Positions 26,131 through 33,411 of a DNA stretch of 64,000 bases are shown here, piece by piece (positions within the stretch are counted from its first letter, which is position 1; each line of letters begins with the position of its first letter). A program made the position numbers and the translations under genes. This stretch comes from Aquimonas sp041395245 (GTDB lineage: Bacteria; Pseudomonadota; Gammaproteobacteria; Xanthomonadales; Xanthomonadaceae): positions 337,085 to 401,084 of the forward strand of contig JAWLAY010000004.1 in assembly GCA_041395245.1 (NCBI GenBank), in the 5' to 3' direction. Under the pieces are notes generated by a model. That model did no database searches. It was not told the DNA's origin and worked only from the letters and a program-made list of their open reading frames with translations.

Positions 26131-26159
26131 ATGATACTTTGCCGAACTCACCAAGGCAA
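26131..26159 (-). promoter_or_regulatory. Sigma-70-type promoter for rpmE2
   Basis: On the minus strand, TTGCCT (26154-26159) and TATCAT (26131-26136) are spaced by 17 bases; the leader to the rpmE2 ATG is about 32 bases. Around the -10 there is a short inverted repeat CGGCA...TGCCG that could be an operator. I cannot show that it is a Zur site. Confidence 0.5.
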
Positions 26160-26172
26160 GCCGAACACCTTC

Positions 26173-29100
26173 ATGACTCGCGCCCCCCTCCGATTCCTGC
26201 TGTGCCTCAGCCTTTTTCTGGTTTGTCTCGATCTCAACGCCAGCGACCTGCAGCGACTGCAAACTGCGCTGGAAGCAGACACGACGATCGAGGAACCGCA
26301 GCGCAGCGAGCTGGCGAACCTGCTGTCGGACATTCCGCTCCAGATTGGACAGGCCGCTGAAATCGAGGCGGAAGCCACTCGCTTGCGGGACCAAGCCGCC
26401 CAATCGGGACGCGAAATCAAACGCATGGAGTCCGAGCTTGCGGTAGACAGCGCCGTGGCATTGCAGCGTTGGCGTAGCAGCCTGGACGAGGATGCCCCCA
26501 TCGAAGCGCTGGATTTACGCCTGCAGCAGCTGCTTGCCGACGCCGAGCAGGCGCGCCAAGAGGCGCAGAAGGTGGCCAGCGAACGCGCCCTGCTGCTGCA
26601 GAAGCCCGCCGCCAAGGCATTGGGGAGCCTGCAACTGGAAGTCGCAGACCTTGAACAGAAGCTGGGCACGGCACGGCGAACCACCAACCCCGATCTTGCC
26701 ACCCAGATTCTTGTCGAATCACTGTCTGCGCAACTCGCGAATCACCGTGCAGAACTGGCACGCTGGAACACCGAGCTGGATACCGCAAGCAGCCGTCGCG
26801 TACTGCTCGACCTTCGGCAGCGCAGTCTGCGTCGAAAGGTCAGCGACAACGAACAGCGTGCCGAGGCGCTGCAAACCGTCATCGCCGCGAGACGTTCGGC
26901 CGAGGTCAGCGCCCTGGCGACGAAGGCACAACAGCAGGCAGAACAGGTCGCGCAGTCGCTGCCATCGCTGGGCTCCGCCGCCGCAACCAGTGTTTCGCTC
27001 GCCAACGAGCTTATCGAGCGAGGTCGACATCTGGATGACGTCCGCGGTGAAGCACAACGGGCCAATGCCCTGCGCAACCGGCTCGACAACGCGCTGCGCG
27101 ATACCGAAACTCGCCTGTCGCTTGGCGACACCAGCGAGGCCGTCGGCGCGATCCTGATGCGGGAGCGGCGCGATCTGCCCAATCCAGACCGTCTGCTTCG
27201 CCAGGTCAGGGATCTGACGCGACAGACCACCGAGCTGAGACTGCGCCAGTTCGATATGGATGATGCGATGACCGCCGTGGTCACGGAGCAGGATCGGAGC
27301 CTTGGCGAATCACTTGCCACCCTTCGCGCGGACGGGCAGTCGGAAGCGGCTGTCAAGGCAACAATCAAGGATCTCTATGAATTGCGGAACGAAATCCTGC
27401 AACGGCTGGACTTGGTCCTGCAGAACGAACTGGACCAGGCGCAGACCCTGCAGACCAACCTCGCCGAAGCCGCCGCCACCGCCAGCAGCCTGAAGTCCCT
27501 GCTGGATCAGCAGTTGTTCTGGATTCCCAGCCACCGCGCCATCGGCATGAGCTGGTTCGCCGATCTGGCCGACGGTTTCGGTCGCGTATTCAGCCCGACG
27601 CTCTGGCGGGGCGCAATTCGGGATGCGTGGAGCAGGGCACGCGAAGCTCCGTTGCAGATCGCGCTCGGAAGTCTGCTGTGTCTCTTGGCCTTTGCCGCCG
27701 GCACACGAGGCAAACAACAGCTCGTTGTGCTGGGTGAATCCACGGCGCATGCCAGCAACCCACAATTTGGGCACACATGGCGCGCGTGGATCGGGAGCGT
27801 GATCGCCGCATCGCCTTGGGCATTCCTGGTTTTCATGCTGGCCAGATTGCTTCAGATGAGCGGGGAGCCAGGCAAGTTCACCCACGCTCTGGGCGCCGCT
27901 GCACTGGAGGTCTCGGGCTTGATGCTGGCCTTGTCCTTTTTGTCCATCGCCTTGATTCCGAATGGCCTCGCAGAGGTTCATTTTCAATGGTCGGACGCAC
28001 GACGCAAGGCACTGCAGCAAGCGCTGCCGTGGGCGCGCGGCCTGCTGCTTCCGCTGCAGTTGCTGGCGGCACTGACCTTTCTGCGTGGTGAGAGTCTGAG
28101 TCTGGATACCGCAGGACGCGTCTGGGTCATGGCAGCCGCACTGGTGGGATTGGGCGGCATGATCTGGTTGCTGGCACCCGGCAAACTGTGGACCCAACAC
28201 CACATGCAAGGCGACCGGTCGCGGCTGCGAAAACTCAGCCGCCTGTGTTTGGGAGGACTGCTTGGCCTGATTTTGCTTTTGTCACTTCGTGGCTATGTAT
28301 TCAGTGCGAATCTGTTGCTCGACAGCGTCGCTGAGTCGGCATTGCTGTTCTTGCTGGTCTCTCAGACTCATGCCCTGCTTGCGCGCTGGATTCTGATTGG
28401 CGAACGTCGCATTGCTCTGCGCGAGGCACAGCGACAGCTACTGGCGCAAGCCGAAACACCGGAGCAAACCGGCGAGGCAGTCCCGGAACAGGACCCAGCC
28501 CAAGTGGACATTCAGAGCATCAACACCCAGACCCAACGATTGTTGCGTGCTGTATCGGCAACGCTGCTCGTGGTCGGTTTGCTATGGGTGTGGTCGGACG
28601 TTTTGCCTGCGGTACAGAAGCTGGATGAACTGAAGCTCTGGCGGTTTTCGGATATCGATGAGGATGGCAGCAAGATCATCGACTTCGTCACGTTGAAGGG
28701 TCTGTTGTTCGGCATCGCCATTCTGACCCTTACCACCATCGCGGCGCGCAATCTTCCGGGCCTGCTGGAGATCGGACTGCTCTCGCGCATGAACATGGAC
28801 GCGGCATCACGCTATGCCATCAGCAGCTTGTCGCGATACGCGATCGTCATCTCGGGGGTGATCTTTGGCCTGTCGTGGTTGGGCATGCGCTGGTCGCAAC
28901 TACAATGGATGGCTGCCGCGCTGACGGTGGGTCTGGGATTTGGCCTGCAGGAGATCTTCGCGAACTTCGTGTCGGGCATCATTCTCTTGTTCGAGCGTCC
29001 ATTCAGAGTGGGCGATGTGATCACGATTGGCGAGTTCTCCGGCACCGTGACGCGCATCCGCACCCGTGCGACGACCTTGCTTGATTTCGACAATAAGGAA

Positions 29101-29523
29101 ATCGTGGTCCCGAACAAGTCGTTCATCACCGACCGACTGACCAACTGGACCTTGAGCGACACCACCACGAGAGTCATCGTGAAGGTGGGCGTTGCCTACG
29201 GCAGTCCGGTGGATCGGGTTCACGAACTTCTCATGCAGGCGGCAGCCGAGTGCCCTTGGGTTCTCTCCCAGCCACCGGCACGCAGCTGGTTCATGGCGCT
29301 GGGCGCCAGCTCTCTGGATTTCGAGCTGCGTGTTTTTGTCGCCACGCTTGAACAGCGTTTTCAGGCCGTCAATTTTCTCAACGCACGAATCACCCGCCTG
29401 ATGGGCGATGCCGCAATCGAGATCGCGTTTCCTCAAGTGGACGTTCACTTGCGGCAAGACACACCGATCCTGTCGAAAGGTCTGGAATCATCCGAGGAAC
29501 GCGCTCGGCCGTTTGCAGGCTGA
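26173..29523 (+). CDS. MscK/KefA-like mechanosensitive channel
   Basis: A 1116-residue protein, close to the length of E. coli MscK. It has a signal peptide (RFLLCLSLFLVCLDLNA), a long helical periplasmic region rich in coiled coil (about 25-470), then many membrane segments (about 510-900), and a C-terminal MscS core. The pore-lining helix and beta domain are clear: GLGFGLQEIFANFVSG, FERPFRVGDVI and VVPNKSFITD. It should open under membrane tension during osmotic downshock. The start at 26173 gives a clean signal peptide but has a weak ribosome-binding site. It diverges from rpmE2; the second 163-bp element begins 23 bases after its stop. Confidence 0.92.
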   Translation: MTRAPLRFLLCLSLFLVCLDLNASDLQRLQTALEADTTIEEPQRSELANLLSDIPLQIGQAAEIEAEATRLRDQAAQSGREIKRMESELAVDSAVALQRWRSSLDEDAPIEALDLRLQQLLADAEQARQEAQKVASERALLLQKPAAKALGSLQLEVADLEQKLGTARRTTNPDLATQILVESLSAQLANHRAELARWNTELDTASSRRVLLDLRQRSLRRKVSDNEQRAEALQTVIAARRSAEVSALATKAQQQAEQVAQSLPSLGSAAATSVSLANELIERGRHLDDVRGEAQRANALRNRLDNALRDTETRLSLGDTSEAVGAILMRERRDLPNPDRLLRQVRDLTRQTTELRLRQFDMDDAMTAVVTEQDRSLGESLATLRADGQSEAAVKATIKDLYELRNEILQRLDLVLQNELDQAQTLQTNLAEAAATASSLKSLLDQQLFWIPSHRAIGMSWFADLADGFGRVFSPTLWRGAIRDAWSRAREAPLQIALGSLLCLLAFAAGTRGKQQLVVLGESTAHASNPQFGHTWRAWIGSVIAASPWAFLVFMLARLLQMSGEPGKFTHALGAAALEVSGLMLALSFLSIALIPNGLAEVHFQWSDARRKALQQALPWARGLLLPLQLLAALTFLRGESLSLDTAGRVWVMAAALVGLGGMIWLLAPGKLWTQHHMQGDRSRLRKLSRLCLGGLLGLILLLSLRGYVFSANLLLDSVAESALLFLLVSQTHALLARWILIGERRIALREAQRQLLAQAETPEQTGEAVPEQDPAQVDIQSINTQTQRLLRAVSATLLVVGLLWVWSDVLPAVQKLDELKLWRFSDIDEDGSKIIDFVTLKGLLFGIAILTLTTIAARNLPGLLEIGLLSRMNMDAASRYAISSLSRYAIVISGVIFGLSWLGMRWSQLQWMAAALTVGLGFGLQEIFANFVSGIILLFERPFRVGDVITIGEFSGTVTRIRTRATTLLDFDNKEIVVPNKSFITDRLTNWTLSDTTTRVIVKVGVAYGSPVDRVHELLMQAAAECPWVLSQPPARSWFMALGASSLDFELRVFVATLEQRFQAVNFLNARITRLMGDAAIEIAFPQVDVHLRQDTPILSKGLESSEERARPFAG

Positions 29524-29546
29524 CCGGTCGCGACAGCTCAGACCGC

Positions 29547-29709
29547 GGAGTCTGTCGGACTTGAAGGGGAATCGGCTGCAAATCCGTCTGGACGGTCCAT
29601 TTTTCGCCGCTTCCCTGGGCAATAGCTCAACTATTGCCCTGCGAAACCGGCAAAAACTGTCCTCGCCCAGCCGAATTTTCGCTTCGATTCTTCAAGTCCG
29701 ACAGACTCC
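29547..29709 (-). repeat. 163-bp symmetric inverted-repeat element, copy 2
   Basis: The same family as 7693-7855, in the opposite orientation. The arms (29547-29625 and 29631-29709) are exactly 79 bases each around the loop ctcaa. The outer 20 bases of both arms are perfect inverted repeats (GGAGTCTGTCGGACTTGAAG) and the inner 9 (GGGCAATAG/CTATTGCCC) are also perfect; the middle parts pair only in patches. It fills the gap between the convergent mscK-like and nucleoside hydrolase genes, and its last base is the first base of the latter's stop codon read on the plus strand. Confidence 0.88.
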
Positions 29710-30638
29710 TAGGCCGATCCCAAGGCCATCCGAATCTGCGACTCGAAAACCGGCGATTCGATTCGCTGGGCAATCCGGATATTCGGCGGACGCGCATCGC
29801 GGCGTTGCCAATCGACCCGGGTAGCACCGCGATACAAGGAACCACCGAGTTCGACATCAACGCGGTACTCGCCGGACCAACTGACGGCATCCGGCGCCAG
29901 TACTGCCGCCATAGCCAGCGCATCCGCACTGTGGAACGCGTCGCCGAACAGACCTTGAATGAACTCTCGGGTCTTCAGTGAGATCGCGTCATAAAACCGG
30001 GCAACGTGATCCCCCTGCCTGAGCCACTGATCAAAGACCGGGCGTTGAATCGAGTGGGCGAGCGTCGCCTCCCAATCCACTAGCTCACACTTCGGCCATT
30101 CGTTGAACACCACATGCGCCGCTTCGGGATCGAAAGCGACGTTGAATTCCGCACTGGGTGTGATGTTGCCTCGCGTGTTCACTGCGCCGCCCATGATCAG
30201 TAGACGCTTGATCCGCTTTGGCAGTGTTGGGTCCAGACGCAGGGCCAGTGCCAGATTGGTCAACGGCCCCAGCATGACCAAGGTCAACTCGCCCGCATAT
30301 TCATGACTGAGGCGCAGCATGGCCTGCGCGGCGTGTTCATCGCTGGCTGCCCTCGACGAGGGCAGGTATCCGATGTCGCCAAAACCATCGCGACCGTGCA
30401 CGTAGGCAGCATCCAGGGCTGGCAGCACGAGTGGGTGCGCGCAGCCGGCGAACACCGGAATGTCCTGATCAACCACGTCCAAAAGCTTCAACGCATTGGC
30501 GACGGTGTTCGGCAAGCCGACATTGCCTGCGGCAATCGTCAGGCCGACAACATGAGCATTGGGTGCGCGCAAGGCCATCAACAAGGCCAGTGCATCGTCG
30601 ACACCCGGATCGGTATCAATCAACAGGGTATGTTTCAT
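29709..30638 (-). CDS. Nucleoside hydrolase (IUNH family)
   Basis: A 309-residue inosine-uridine preferring nucleoside hydrolase. The calcium-binding, active-site DTDPGVDD lies at residues 6-13, with GPLTNLALAL and the later HSADALA carrying the family His/Asp. It splits ribonucleosides into base and ribose. The start at 30638 gives the standard short N-terminus (MKHTLLIDTDPG). Its GGAGG ribosome-binding site lies in a small hairpin (30645-30659). The TAG stop is formed exactly at the boundary with the 163-bp element, so the native C-terminus may have been altered. Confidence 0.92.
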   Translation of the reverse strand: MKHTLLIDTDPGVDDALALLMALRAPNAHVVGLTIAAGNVGLPNTVANALKLLDVVDQDIPVFAGCAHPLVLPALDAAYVHGRDGFGDIGYLPSSRAASDEHAAQAMLRLSHEYAGELTLVMLGPLTNLALALRLDPTLPKRIKRLLIMGGAVNTRGNITPSAEFNVAFDPEAAHVVFNEWPKCELVDWEATLAHSIQRPVFDQWLRQGDHVARFYDAISLKTREFIQGLFGDAFHSADALAMAAVLAPDAVSWSGEYRVDVELGGSLYRGATRVDWQRRDARPPNIRIAQRIESPVFESQIRMALGSA

Positions 30639-30644
30639 TTTCGC

Positions 30645-30659
30645 GACGCCTCCGGCGTC
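30645..30659 (-). promoter_or_regulatory. Hairpin holding the ribosome-binding site of the nucleoside hydrolase
   Basis: On the minus strand GACGCC-GGA-GGCGTC forms a perfect 6-bp stem with a 3-base loop. The Shine-Dalgarno sequence GGAGG spans the loop and the start of the 3' arm, 10 bases before the ATG. Such a structure could limit translation initiation; that it does so is inference. Confidence 0.4.
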
Positions 30660-30674
30660 AATGGACGATGTGCG

Positions 30675-30694
30675 GCAGGGCGCGCGCGCCCTGC
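30675..30694. repeat. 20-bp perfect palindrome
   Basis: GCAGGGCGCG followed by its exact reverse complement, in the 235-base gap between recG and the nucleoside hydrolase gene. No T run follows on either strand, so it is not a standard terminator; it could be a protein-binding site. I see nothing else in this gap apart from the hairpin near the start codon. Confidence 0.5.
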
Positions 30695-30873
30695 GCGTCG
30701 CTCTGTTCACAACGGGACTCCGTCAGACACCGTGTCCCCGGACCGCAAAGGATCGGTTTGATTGCGGAAAATGGCAATCCTCGTCGCCCGCACAATGACG
30801 TGCGGCCAAACCGAGCGCGTGATCCGTCACGATAATGCCCGCCCACCACAGCATGCCTAACGCGACAGGCCAA

Positions 30874-32952
30874 TTACACATCTGCATAGCGCTCTGCCGC
30901 GCCAATCCAGCGCCCAATCAGCGTGTCGACAACCTGCGGATCGAGTTGCAGCGCACTCGGCAACAGCGAGTCGACGATATCCAGGCACTCCGCATCCCGG
31001 ATCGGATTGGCGATGCGAAAGCCGGCCTCGCCGGTCTGCCGGGTTCCCAGAAATTCCCCCGGGCCGCGCAGCTCCAGGTCTTTCTCGGCGATCAGAAACC
31101 CATCATTGCTCCGCCTGAGGACATCCAGCCGTTCGCGCGCCAGCCGCGACAGGGGTTGCTGATACAACAGCACACAGCTCGACTGCGCGGAGCCGCGCCC
31201 GACACGACCACGCAACTGGTGCAATTGCGCCAGACCCAGTCGCTCGGCGTTCTCGATGATCATCAGGCTGGCATTGGGCACATCGACGCCCACTTCGATC
31301 ACTGTGGTGGCAACCAGCAACTGCAATTCACCCGCCTTGAACGCGTGCATCACGGCTTGCTTGTCGGGCCCCTTCATTCGCCCGTGAACCAGACCGACAC
31401 GCATTTCGCGCAGGGCGACGCGCAAGGTGTCAAACGTGGTTTGCGCGGCTTGCGCCTCGATCTCTTCGCTATCCTCGATCAAGGTGCACACCCAGTAGGC
31501 CTGCCTTCCTGCCGCGCACGCCGCACGAATGCGCTCAATGACCTCCGCACGACGCCCCATCTCGATGGCGACCGTCTGCACCGGGCTGCGTCCAGGTGGC
31601 AACTCGTCGATATTCGATACATCCAGATCGGCGAACGTGGTCATCGCCAGCGTGCGCGGGATCGGCGTGGCCGTCATCACCAGTTGGTGCGGCACCGATT
31701 CACCATCGTGTCCCTTGTCTCGCAGGGACAGCCGTTGATGCACGCCGAATCGATGCTGCTCATCGATGATGGCCAGTGCCAGCCGCTGATAGCGAACCGC
31801 ATCCTGCATCAAGGCGTGCGTCCCGATGACCATCGGGGCACCGTTGAGGACGCGTTGCAGCGCATCGTTGCGCATTCGTCCCTTGACGCGCCCCGCGAGC
31901 CAGACGACCTCGATACCCAAAGGTTGCAACCAGCGCCGAAAATTGACGTAGTGCTGCTCGGCGAGCAATTCGGTGGGTGCCATCAATGCGGCCTGCGCGC
32001 CGGATTCGATGACCTGCAGTGCGGCCAAGGCGGCGACCACCGTCTTGCCGCTGCCCACATCACCTTGGACCAGTCTCAACATCGGCTCTGCCGCGCCAAG
32101 ATCGTCGCGAATCGCCGCCCACACCCGCGACTGTGCACCGGTGAGTGCGAAGGGCAACGCATGCAGGAAGGGCGTCGTCAGTCGACTATTGCCGCGCAGC
32201 GGCAGCGCGCCCAGCCGTCGCACTCGCAAGCGCTGGCGCGCAAGACTCAGTCGATGCGCGAGCAGTTCCTCGATGATCAGACGCCGCCGCGCGGGATGCG
32301 CTGGATTGACCAGTTCGGCCAGATCGGTTCCGGGTGCCGGTGCGTGCAATGTCTGCAGACTTTCGTACAGGTCAGGCAGCCCATATCCACGCAGCCAGTC
32401 GATCGGCAGGAGGTCCAAGGGCATGTCCTTTCGCAAGGATTGCAGAGCAAGTCGCACCAGTTTGACCAGCGTGGCTGGCCCGACGCCCTCTATATTTGAA
32501 TACACCGGGTCCAGACTGGCTCGCGTTTGTCCGCGCTCGTCGTCGCGAATGCGGCGATAACTGGGATGCACCATCTCAAGGCCTTGACTGGCCCAGCGCA
32601 CTTCCCCATGACAGCGCAACCAGCTTCCCGGACTGAACTGTTGCACCTGAGCGGCGTTGAAGTGAAAGAATCGCAGCGTGATGCCACCCAACGTGTCGTC
32701 CGACAGCACCACTTTGAGTTGGGGGCGAAATCGGAAGCCACGTTCGACCGCCTCGATACGACCTTCGATCTGCGCACTCTCACCTGCCTGCAGGCAATCC
32801 AAGGGAGTAATCCGGGTACGGTCTTCATAGCCGCGAGGCAACAGAAACCAGAGATCCGCCAGATGGCGGATCCCCGCGCGCGCAAGTCGCGCCTCCAACT
32901 GGGGTCCAACGCCACTGAGCGAGCGGACCGGTGCGCTGGCGCGATCAAGCAT
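30874..32952 (-). CDS. recG: ATP-dependent DNA helicase RecG
   Basis: A 692-residue RecG, which remodels stalled forks and branched DNA. It shows the N-terminal wedge region (LSGVGPQLEARLARAGI), Walker A GDVGSGKTVVAALA, a DEQH box and MTATPIPRTLAMT, with the helicase C-terminal motif QLRGRVGRG. Length is normal. It lies downstream of ridA (12-base gap) and spoT, so it probably belongs to the rpoZ-spoT-ridA-recG run; rpoZ-spoT-recG linkage is common in gammaproteobacteria. Confidence 0.97.
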   Translation of the reverse strand: MLDRASAPVRSLSGVGPQLEARLARAGIRHLADLWFLLPRGYEDRTRITPLDCLQAGESAQIEGRIEAVERGFRFRPQLKVVLSDDTLGGITLRFFHFNAAQVQQFSPGSWLRCHGEVRWASQGLEMVHPSYRRIRDDERGQTRASLDPVYSNIEGVGPATLVKLVRLALQSLRKDMPLDLLPIDWLRGYGLPDLYESLQTLHAPAPGTDLAELVNPAHPARRRLIIEELLAHRLSLARQRLRVRRLGALPLRGNSRLTTPFLHALPFALTGAQSRVWAAIRDDLGAAEPMLRLVQGDVGSGKTVVAALAALQVIESGAQAALMAPTELLAEQHYVNFRRWLQPLGIEVVWLAGRVKGRMRNDALQRVLNGAPMVIGTHALMQDAVRYQRLALAIIDEQHRFGVHQRLSLRDKGHDGESVPHQLVMTATPIPRTLAMTTFADLDVSNIDELPPGRSPVQTVAIEMGRRAEVIERIRAACAAGRQAYWVCTLIEDSEEIEAQAAQTTFDTLRVALREMRVGLVHGRMKGPDKQAVMHAFKAGELQLLVATTVIEVGVDVPNASLMIIENAERLGLAQLHQLRGRVGRGSAQSSCVLLYQQPLSRLARERLDVLRRSNDGFLIAEKDLELRGPGEFLGTRQTGEAGFRIANPIRDAECLDIVDSLLPSALQLDPQVVDTLIGRWIGAAERYADV

Positions 32953-32964
32953 CGCGCAGGCAGG

Positions 32965-33348
32965 TCAGTCGAGCACCATGACGGCATCGACTTCGATATC
33001 AGCACCGCGCGGAAGCGCCGACACGCCAATGGTCGACCGCGCCGGATACGGTGCCTGAAAGTACTCGGCCATCACCGAATTCACCGCCGAAAAATGGCTC
33101 AGGTCGGTGAGATAGATTCCGATTCTTGCCACCTTGTCCAGCGAGCCACCCGCTGCCTCGCAGACCGCCTTGAGGTTCTCGAAAATACGCCGTGCCTGAA
33201 ACGAAATATCACCCAGCACGAGTTCGCCGCTGTTGGGCGACAGTGGAATCTGGCCGGACAGATAGACCGTGTTGCCGCAGCGGACCGCTTGCGAATAGGG
33301 TCCAATGGCTGCGGGGGCGTGATCGGTCTGAATGGCTTGGCGTGACAT
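32965..33348 (-). CDS. ridA: RidA family reactive intermediate deaminase
   Basis: A 127-residue RidA/YjgF protein, which hydrolyses reactive enamine or imine intermediates made by PLP enzymes. Family motifs are APAAIGPYSQAV near the start, YLSGQIPL, and the C-terminal ALPRGADIEVDAV with the substrate-binding Arg. The start at 33348 gives the usual family N-terminus (MSRQAIQTDHAP); an ATG nine codons upstream is less likely. It sits between spoT and recG. Confidence 0.94.
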   Translation of the reverse strand: MSRQAIQTDHAPAAIGPYSQAVRCGNTVYLSGQIPLSPNSGELVLGDISFQARRIFENLKAVCEAAGGSLDKVARIGIYLTDLSHFSAVNSVMAEYFQAPYPARSTIGVSALPRGADIEVDAVMVLD

Positions 33349-33411
33349 GGCGAGGGGCTCCGGTTGGATGGTCATGTGCGGCAGGACGGTGCGGCGACGT
33401 GAAGATAGTTG

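Noticed and set aside
29408..29824. Plus-strand frame over the end of the MscK-like gene and copy 2 that gives a peptide resembling the one at copy 1
   Set aside because: The similarity comes from the DNA repeat, not from protein selection; it lacks a ribosome-binding site and overlaps two real genes.
30639..30873. Small frame in the gap between the nucleoside hydrolase and recG genes
   Set aside because: It is Arg/Cys-rich without a ribosome-binding site and consists of intergenic DNA with palindromes.
30835..32499. 554-codon plus-strand frame opposite recG
   Set aside because: Antisense shadow of recG with no recognisable motif or start signal.
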